Part shown: piece after piece, positions 58,220 through 64,000 of the stretch | How the letters are laid out: the number at the start of each line of letters is the position of its first letter | Numbering within the stretch: the first letter of the stretch is position 1 | DNA from: JAAYYM01 sp964638005 | GTDB lineage: Bacteria > Bacillota > Clostridia > Lachnospirales > Lachnospiraceae | DNA length: 64,000 bases | Assembly (NCBI GenBank): GCA_964638005.1 | Contig: CAZWXS010000003.1 | Coordinates: 44,823-108,822, forward strand | Direction: 5' to 3' | Notes under the pieces: model-generated | Seen by the model: the letters and a program-made list of their open reading frames with translations, nothing else | Told to the model about the DNA's origin: nothing | Databases searched by the model: none | Program-made: the position numbers and the translations under genes

Positions 58220-59659
58220 ATGGCACAATTATGGGGCGGAAGATTTACAAAAGAGACAGATCAGTTGGTGTATCGGTTCAATGCCTCTATTTCATTCGAT
58301 CAGAAGTTCTATAAACAGGATATCGAGGGAAGCATTGCACATGTTGTGATGCTGCATAAACAGGGAATCCTGACAAAAGAAGAGCAGGATCAGATCATCA
58401 AGGGACTGACGGGTATCCGTGAGGACATAGAGAACGGTTCACTTCAGATTACGGAGGAATATGAAGACATTCACAGCTTTGTGGAAGCAAATCTGACCAA
58501 AAGGATCGGAGAAGCAGGCAAGAAGCTGCATACCGGAAGAAGCAGAAATGATCAGGTGGCTTTGGATATGAGGCTCTACACACGGCTTGAGGTGTTGTAT
58601 ACAGATGAACTGGTGGCAGGTCTGCTAAAGACGATCAATCAGATTATGGAAGAACATGTTGATACTTATATGCCGGGTTTTACGCACCTTCAGAAGGCAC
58701 AGCCGATTACCTTGGCACATCACATGGGAGCCTATTTTGAAATGTTCAAGCGTGACAGGCTCAGATTGAAGGATATCTATCACAGAATGAATTATTGTCC
58801 GCTTGGAGCGGGAGCACTTGCAGGAACGACCTATCCTTTGGACAGAGCATATACGGCGAGTCTGATGGGGTTTGAGGGACCGACGATGAACAGCATCGAC
58901 TCTGTGTCCGACAGGGACTATCTCATTGAATTCCTGTCAGCGTTATCAACGATCATGATGCATTTAAGCCGTTTCTCCGAAGAAGTAATCATATGGAATA
59001 CGAATGAATATCAATTTGTCGAGATAGATGATGCATACAGTACAGGAAGCAGTATCATGCCGCAGAAGAAGAATCCGGATATTGCGGAGCTGGTCAGAGG
59101 CAAGACGGGGCGTGTCTACGGAGCACTGATGAGTATTCTGACGACCATGAAAGGACTGCCGCTTGCATATAATAAGGATATGCAGGAGGATAAGGAACTG
59201 ACATTTGATGCAATTGACACCGTAAAGGGGTGTTTGGCACTCTTTGACGGTATGCTTTCTACGATGAAGTTCAATCGTGATCGCATGGAACTAAGCGCCA
59301 AGGGCGGTTTTACCAATGCCACGGACGCGGCAGATTATCTGGTGAATAAGGGCGTTCCGTTCCGTGATGCACATGGAATTGTAGGCAGACTGGTGTTATT
59401 CTGTATCGAGCATCAGAAATCACTGGAGGAGATGTCCATAGAAGAATATCAGGCAATCAGCCCTGTATTCGAGACAGATATTTATGAGGCAATCAGTCTT
59501 GAGACCTGTGTCAATAAGCGGCTGACCATCGGAGCACCCGGCAGAGAAGCAATGCTTCGGGTAATCACGGTCAACAAGGAATATCTGGCACATGACTGGC
59601 AGAATGATATGCCGCAGGATGAGGATGCGGAAGCAGAAGAGGGTAAAAAGTGGTTGTAA
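58220..59659 (+). CDS. argH: Argininosuccinate lyase
   Basis: 479-residue enzyme splitting argininosuccinate into arginine and fumarate. Signature GSSIMPQKKNPD (catalytic loop), N-terminal WGGRFTKETD and HTGRSRNDQV. Start ATG 58220 with ggagg seven bases upstream. argG is not in the window. asd follows 36 bases later. Confidence 0.96.
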   Translation: MAQLWGGRFTKETDQLVYRFNASISFDQKFYKQDIEGSIAHVVMLHKQGILTKEEQDQIIKGLTGIREDIENGSLQITEEYEDIHSFVEANLTKRIGEAGKKLHTGRSRNDQVALDMRLYTRLEVLYTDELVAGLLKTINQIMEEHVDTYMPGFTHLQKAQPITLAHHMGAYFEMFKRDRLRLKDIYHRMNYCPLGAGALAGTTYPLDRAYTASLMGFEGPTMNSIDSVSDRDYLIEFLSALSTIMMHLSRFSEEVIIWNTNEYQFVEIDDAYSTGSSIMPQKKNPDIAELVRGKTGRVYGALMSILTTMKGLPLAYNKDMQEDKELTFDAIDTVKGCLALFDGMLSTMKFNRDRMELSAKGGFTNATDAADYLVNKGVPFRDAHGIVGRLVLFCIEHQKSLEEMSIEEYQAISPVFETDIYEAISLETCVNKRLTIGAPGREAMLRVITVNKEYLAHDWQNDMPQDEDAEAEEGKKWL

Positions 59660-59695
59660 CAGAAGCCACAATAGATAAAAGAGGAGAGATGTAAG

Positions 59696-60778
59696 ATGAG
59701 TGAGAAGTTAAAAGTAGGTATCTTAGGAGCAACCGGTATGGTAGGACAGCGATTTATTTCGCTTCTTGAAAACCATCCATGGTTTGAGGTGACACTTGTG
59801 GCAGCAAGCCCGAGAAGTGCCGGCAAGACATACGAGGATGCAGTCGGTGACAGGTGGAAGATGACGACACCGATGCCTGAGGCAGTTAAGAAGCTGATCG
59901 TGATGAATGTCAATGATGTCAGTGAGATTGCTTCCAAAATAGACTTTGTATTCAGTGCGGTCGATATGACCAAGGAAGAGATTCGTGCAATCGAAGAGGA
60001 ATATGCCAAGGCAGAAGTACCTGTTGTTTCCAACAACAGTGCACACAGATGGACTCCCGATGTGCCGATGGTTGTACCGGAACTGAATCCGGAGCATATG
60101 GATGTCATCGAGTTCCAGAGAAAGAGACTTGGAACCAAGAGAGGCTTTATTGCAGTTAAGCCCAATTGTTCCATTCAGAGTTATGCCCCGCTTTTGGTAG
60201 CATGGAAGGAATTTGAGCCGACAGAGGTGGTTGCAACTACTTATCAGGCAATTTCGGGAGCAGGCAAGACATTTAAGGACTGGCCGGAAATGATCGAGAA
60301 TGTCATTCCGTACATCGGTGGAGAAGAAGAAAAGAGCGAGCAGGAGCCGCTTCGTATATTGGGAAGGATAGAAAACGGTGTGATAGTCAAGGCAGAGGCG
60401 CCGAAGATTACGACACAGTGTATCAGAGTTCCCGTATTGAACGGACATACAGCAGCCGTATTCATCAACTTCGCAAAGAAGCCGACCAAGGAACAGCTGA
60501 TTGAAAAAATGATTCACTTCAAAGGATTGCCGCAGGAATTGAACCTTCCGAGTGCACCGAAGCAGTTTATACGCTATATGGAAGAAGACAATCGCCCTCA
60601 GGTGGTTGCAGATGTGGATTATGAAAACGGCATGGGCATTTCCATCGGTCGTCTCAGAGAAGACAGTGTAGGTCTATTTGACTACAAGTTCGTGGGTCTT
60701 TCCCATAACACTGTGCGCGGAGCCGCAGGCGGAGCCGTATTGTGTGCAGAGTTATTAAGAGCAAAGGGTTATATTTAA
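59696..60778 (+). CDS. asd: Aspartate-semialdehyde dehydrogenase
   Basis: 360 residues; NADP-dependent step to aspartate semialdehyde (threonine, methionine, lysine, diaminopimelate routes). Rossmann start VGILGATGMVGQRF (7-20); active-site Cys158 in VKPNCSIQSY. It is of the archaeal/fungal-type subgroup by its wording. Ribosome site gaggagag. Confidence 0.95.
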   Translation: MSEKLKVGILGATGMVGQRFISLLENHPWFEVTLVAASPRSAGKTYEDAVGDRWKMTTPMPEAVKKLIVMNVNDVSEIASKIDFVFSAVDMTKEEIRAIEEEYAKAEVPVVSNNSAHRWTPDVPMVVPELNPEHMDVIEFQRKRLGTKRGFIAVKPNCSIQSYAPLLVAWKEFEPTEVVATTYQAISGAGKTFKDWPEMIENVIPYIGGEEEKSEQEPLRILGRIENGVIVKAEAPKITTQCIRVPVLNGHTAAVFINFAKKPTKEQLIEKMIHFKGLPQELNLPSAPKQFIRYMEEDNRPQVVADVDYENGMGISIGRLREDSVGLFDYKFVGLSHNTVRGAAGGAVLCAELLRAKGYI

Positions 60779-60816
60779 GAAAATCAATCGATTACATAGG
60801 ATAAAGGAATAGCACG

Positions 60817-62553
60817 ATGGATGAGTTAAAGTATCAGCTTGACTTACTAAATGCATTAAATGAAAAACTGAACGGAAATGAACGGATATATAAAATTATA
60901 TCCGATATTTCCGGCTATTCTTATATTTATATCAATTATGTCGATGATACATCGGAGATGCTCGGCTGTTGGGAAGAAATGCTCGGTGAGCCGGTCGGAA
61001 CAAGTCTGGATGAGGAACGCATGATGTCTTATATTCATGAGGATGATCAGGAAGCGTTTCAGAATACCATCATGAATATGAAGCAGGAACAGATACAGGA
61101 TGCGGTCTGCGAATTCAGGACGGTCAAAGGAAACTGGATGGAATGCCGGTCACGTATGTTCTATAACGAGTATATGGAACCGCAGGAGCAGATTTTCTGC
61201 TTCCGGTTGACGACAAAGGAACGGGCACAGAATGAAGAATTACGTTATCTGGCATATTATGATGCATTGACAGGCTTGTATAACCGTAACTATTTTGTGA
61301 AGAGTCTGAGAGATTTTTTGGAAAAGGCAGAAGAAGAGAAGGCAAATGTGGCATTGATGTTTGTCGATATTGATGATTTTAAGAAGATCAATGATTCTCT
61401 CGGTCTGTTATTCGGTGATGAGCTGGTACAGGACTTCGGAATGTTCATAAAAGAACTTCAAAATGACCATATCATAGCAGGCAGATTCGGAAGTGATGTA
61501 TTCTGTATCGCGATTTATGATCCCTATGGTTCCAGAAGCGTCGAGATGATTTACAGGAGCATTCACGATAGGCTGCGTAAGCCGTTCTGCCTGAGTAATA
61601 AGGCAGAGATCGTATTCAGCGTCAGTGTTGGAGTTGCAACTTATCCGGAAGCGGGCAAGACTGCTTTGGAACTGATCAAGAACGCAGAAATCGTTCTGTT
61701 TCGGGCAAAGGAAACGGGCAAGAACAATCTGCAGTATTTTGAACATGAGATATTGGATGAGTTTTTGGGTAATATCACGATCGAGCAGCAGCTTAAAAAT
61801 GCTGTTGACAACGAAGATTTTCTCTTATACTATCAGCCGCAGTTCTTTGCGCTGGACGGAAAGCTGAGAGGTGTCGAGGCACTGATCCGCTGGCCGGATG
61901 AAAACGGCAGATTTATCAGCCCGAATGATTTCATACCGATTGCCGAAAAGAACGGTGCGATTATTCCCATCGGCAACTGGGTCATGAAGGAGGCACTGCG
62001 GGTATATGCTGCGTGGGCATCCAAATATGAGTATCCTGTCATATTGTCAATCAATATTTCAGCCATTCAATTGAAAAAAGATAACTTTACGGATCAATTG
62101 CTGCATTTGATCAATCTGTATGATATCAATCCCAAGATGCTGGAGTTAGAGATTACCGAAAGTATTTTCATTGATGATTTTGCAGAGGTTATTGATAAGA
62201 TGAAATCGCTGCGTATGCTGGGCGTGAGAGTGTCGTTAGACGACTTCGGCACCGGATTTTCTTCACTTTCCTATCTGAAGGATCTGCCGATTGATACGCT
62301 GAAGATTGATAAATCCTTTATTGATACGGCAATCAAGGATCGTTCCACGAACATCATCACGGAGTCGGTCGTGAATATGGTGAAGAAATTGGGATTAGAG
62401 ACGGTCGCCGAGGGAGTGGAAACTCAGGAACAGTATGATTTCCTAAAAAGGATCGAATGTGACAACATACAAGGTTTTCTGACCGGACGGCCGATGACCA
62501 AGTCGGATATAGAAAAACTTCTTGCGGAACATGAAAAGGAACTTGAGAAATAA
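60817..62553 (+). CDS. GGDEF-EAL protein, probable c-di-GMP phosphodiesterase
   Basis: 578 residues: N-terminal PAS-like sensor (about 25-135), GGDEF domain (145-310) with G225-SDVF229 replacing GGDEF, and EAL domain (320-570). EAL motif E354-A-L356, N413, E446 in EITES, DDFG 475-478, K499 and E535 in EGVETQEQ are present, so hydrolysis of c-di-GMP is likely while cyclase activity is lost. No signal peptide. It is the second PDE within 8 kb. Weak ribosome site (aaagga). Confidence 0.9.
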   Translation: MDELKYQLDLLNALNEKLNGNERIYKIISDISGYSYIYINYVDDTSEMLGCWEEMLGEPVGTSLDEERMMSYIHEDDQEAFQNTIMNMKQEQIQDAVCEFRTVKGNWMECRSRMFYNEYMEPQEQIFCFRLTTKERAQNEELRYLAYYDALTGLYNRNYFVKSLRDFLEKAEEEKANVALMFVDIDDFKKINDSLGLLFGDELVQDFGMFIKELQNDHIIAGRFGSDVFCIAIYDPYGSRSVEMIYRSIHDRLRKPFCLSNKAEIVFSVSVGVATYPEAGKTALELIKNAEIVLFRAKETGKNNLQYFEHEILDEFLGNITIEQQLKNAVDNEDFLLYYQPQFFALDGKLRGVEALIRWPDENGRFISPNDFIPIAEKNGAIIPIGNWVMKEALRVYAAWASKYEYPVILSINISAIQLKKDNFTDQLLHLINLYDINPKMLELEITESIFIDDFAEVIDKMKSLRMLGVRVSLDDFGTGFSSLSYLKDLPIDTLKIDKSFIDTAIKDRSTNIITESVVNMVKKLGLETVAEGVETQEQYDFLKRIECDNIQGFLTGRPMTKSDIEKLLAEHEKELEK

Positions 62554-62564
62554 TAGGTGAAGAT

Positions 62565-63932
62565 ATGCTGCTTGGAAGAACTGCAGAACTCAAATATTTA
62601 AAAAACTATTACGAGAAAGAAGGAAGTCAGCTCGTAATCTTATACGGACGCAAAAATATCGGCAAAACGGAGTTGATCAAGGAGTTTTGTGCAGATAAGG
62701 CGCATTCATATTATCTGGCAAAGCCATGTTCCGAATATGAGCAGATCTGCTTGTGGAGCAGCGAACTGTCAGAGGACAGGAATCACCTTTCGCCTGTAGA
62801 GAGAAGATTTGATTCCATCTTTCAGGCGATCACGGAAGTAAAATCCCAGAAAAAGGTCATTGTCATTGATGAATTTCAGTATATAGTTAAAAATAGTGAT
62901 ATTTTTATGGATGAGGTCGTCAGACTGATTCATAATAAGTGGAACAATCAGCCCGTTATGATTGTCATGTGTTCTTCCGCCATCGGTTGGATCGAGAATT
63001 CCATGGTTGCCAGAATGGGAGAGAATGCTTATGAGATTACCGGATTGTTAAAGATTAATGAACTGAAGTTTTTGGATGTAGTCAGGAGATTCCCGAAGTA
63101 TACGATGGAGCAGTGTGTAGAGACGTATGCGATACTCGGAGGAGTGCCGGGGCTTTGGAGATACTGGGATGAGAAACTTGACATACAGCAGAACATCCAG
63201 AAGAATATCATCAGGCCGGGGACGGTGTTGAGTGATGAGGGCGGCAGATATGTTGCAGAGGAACTGCGCGAGACATCGGTCTATCATACGATCCTTGCAA
63301 CGATTGCGTCCGACAAGAAGAAGTTGAATGACTTGCATAACCATACCGGATACAACAGAGCGAAGATCAGCGTGTATTTGAAGAATCTGATGGAACTGGA
63401 GATTGTAGAAAAGGTATTTTCCTATGATACAGCTGGTAAGGACAATGCACAAAAGGGTATTTATAAGATCAGCAATCATTATGTTCATTTCTGGTTTAAA
63501 TATATATTTCCGCATATGTCCAAGCAGGGTACGATCAGTGAGGAACAATTCTATTCCAGATACATAGCACCTTCCTTCCGTGCTTATACAGCTAATTATT
63601 TTACCAAGGTATGTTCGGAATATCTGGAACTGATGAATCAGATGAACAAGCTTCATTTCAAATATGAAAAGAGCGGTTCATGGGTCGGCAAGGTCGGTAC
63701 GATCGATATCGTGGCACAGGATGAAGAAGGTCATACGCTGGTCGGTATGTGCAGTTGGGAAAGAAGCCTGATGACCTATGATGATTACGAATGGCTGCTG
63801 TTCTGTGTGGAAAAGGCAAAGCTACATGTAGATTATTTTTATCTCTTTTCGGTAGACGGCTTTGATGAAAAGCTGGATCTCGAAGCAAAGGTGAAGAAAA
63901 ATATCATATTGATTGATATTTCTCAATTATAA
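62565..63932 (+). CDS. Archaeal-type ATPase with degenerate DUF234 nuclease-like domain
   Basis: 455 residues. STAND/ASCE-type ATPase: Walker A GRKNIGKT (28-35), Walker B VIVIDEF (98-104), then a winged-helix linker (about 245-310) and DUF234 (about 325-455). DUF234 is a PD-(D/E)XK-like domain, usually 'EIDxVA...GECKW'. Here T379-I-D381 and MCSW (395-398) replace the Glu, catalytic Glu and Lys, so nuclease activity is unlikely. Start ATG 62565 has taggtg, twelve bases after the EAL gene. Function unknown. Confidence 0.8.
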   Translation: MLLGRTAELKYLKNYYEKEGSQLVILYGRKNIGKTELIKEFCADKAHSYYLAKPCSEYEQICLWSSELSEDRNHLSPVERRFDSIFQAITEVKSQKKVIVIDEFQYIVKNSDIFMDEVVRLIHNKWNNQPVMIVMCSSAIGWIENSMVARMGENAYEITGLLKINELKFLDVVRRFPKYTMEQCVETYAILGGVPGLWRYWDEKLDIQQNIQKNIIRPGTVLSDEGGRYVAEELRETSVYHTILATIASDKKKLNDLHNHTGYNRAKISVYLKNLMELEIVEKVFSYDTAGKDNAQKGIYKISNHYVHFWFKYIFPHMSKQGTISEEQFYSRYIAPSFRAYTANYFTKVCSEYLELMNQMNKLHFKYEKSGSWVGKVGTIDIVAQDEEGHTLVGMCSWERSLMTYDDYEWLLFCVEKAKLHVDYFYLFSVDGFDEKLDLEAKVKKNIILIDISQL

Positions 63933-63955
63933 TTATATTTTAGGAGGAAAAAGTT

Positions 63956-64000
63956 ATGAAAAAGTTTTTAGTAGCAGCATTGGCAGTCGTATGTGCAATG
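63956..64000 (+). CDS. Start of an exported protein (partial)
   Basis: Open from ATG 63956 to the window edge, 15 residues: MKKFLVAALAVVCAM, a signal-peptide start that could be a Sec signal or a lipoprotein signal. Ribosome site taggagg is strong. Product cannot be named. Confidence 0.7.
   Translation, partial: MKKFLVAALAVVCAM

Noticed and set aside
59482..60517. Two long minus-strand frames under argH and asd
   Set aside because: Both lie under conserved enzymes with intact active-site motifs on the + strand; no start signals.
1..64000. Prophage, transposon or integrated element
   Set aside because: No integrase, transposase, capsid or terminase genes; codon use and strand bias look uniform.

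Overview
This window looks like chromosomal DNA of an anaerobic, low-to-mid-GC, endospore-forming Firmicute, most likely a member of the Lachnospiraceae (Clostridia). Evidence: a Na+-type Rnf complex in the order CDGEAB; a biotin-dependent Na+-pumping decarboxylase operon; class III (anaerobic) ribonucleotide reductase NrdDG; a monomeric [FeFe]-hydrogenase; the redox repressor Rex; the oxygen-sensitive two-subunit Fe-S L-serine dehydratase; and spore genes (SpoVAF-like, SleB-like). The gene order is also typical of clostridia (scpA-scpB-dac, alr-mazF, ispH-rpsA, feoA-feoB-FeoB-associated Cys-rich protein). No oxygen-respiration gene, prophage, insertion sequence or CRISPR array is seen. Gene density is about 90 percent and nearly everything reads on the + strand. 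The minus-strand features are a YprB-like exonuclease, apbE, an AP2-domain protein and tRNA-Thr.

Layout. 1-2.7 kb: condensin partners scpA (cut by the window edge) and scpB, then a D,D-carboxypeptidase. 2.7-8.4 kb: decarboxylase operon (MmdA-like carboxyltransferase, OadG-like lipoprotein, biotin carrier, OadB, OadA without biotin domain), with a 150-bp structured repeat between oadB and oadA. 8.5-13.1 kb: TetR regulator, BaiN/YhiN flavoprotein, ispH, rpsA-like, cheR. 13.2-15.4 kb: YprB-like exonuclease and a divergent membrane protein. 15.4-21.4 kb: rnfCDGEAB plus convergent apbE, whose product flavinylates RnfD and RnfG. 21.5-24.8 kb: GH25 muramidase, SleB-like hydrolase and an AP2/pseudo-HNH protein. 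25-28.3 kb: nrdD-nrdG-dUTPase under a promoter with paired NrdR-like boxes. 28.3-32.7 kb: SpoVAF-like germination protein behind a sigma-G-type promoter, DegV, a CBS protein, and a chemoreceptor. 32.7-38.2 kb: [FeFe]-hydrogenase, gltX, UvrD-like helicase, rex. 38.3-43.9 kb: coiled-coil protein, nnr, alr, orphan mazF, CBS 'hemolysin', yebC. 43.9-49.7 kb: CFI-box protein, GT-C-like membrane protein with a QE-rich repeat tail, TepA protease, sdaAB-sdaAA-LysR. 49.8-52.2 kb: O-acetylhomoserine sulfhydrylase and azlCD. 52.3-54.9 kb: feoAB plus small Cys-rich protein, a second copy of the 150-bp repeat, tRNA-Thr(CGT). 55.2-64 kb: multidomain c-di-GMP phosphodiesterase, argH, asd, a second GGDEF-EAL protein, a DUF234-type ATPase and the start of an exported protein.

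How it fits together. Two Na+-energetics modules (Rnf and the decarboxylase) lie within 13 kb. Rnf, hydrogenase, NrdDG and Rex together describe a ferredoxin/NADH/H2 economy. No gap without a gene exceeds 300 bases; the larger gaps (230-270 bases) hold promoters, terminators or the structured repeat and are annotated below.

The items most worth a second look are: (1) a two-copy, ~150-bp structured repeat family with conserved ends and variable hairpins; (2) an AP2-pseudoHNH-AP2 protein that looks like a domesticated homing endonuclease; (3) the same C-x3-C-x2-C-x5-C motif on the RnfE tail and in the FeoB-associated protein; (4) a decarboxylase operon with two different carboxyltransferase subunits sharing one biotin carrier; (5) a DUF234 ATPase whose nuclease-like motif has lost key residues. 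All family assignments are by eye from conserved motifs; no database search was run.
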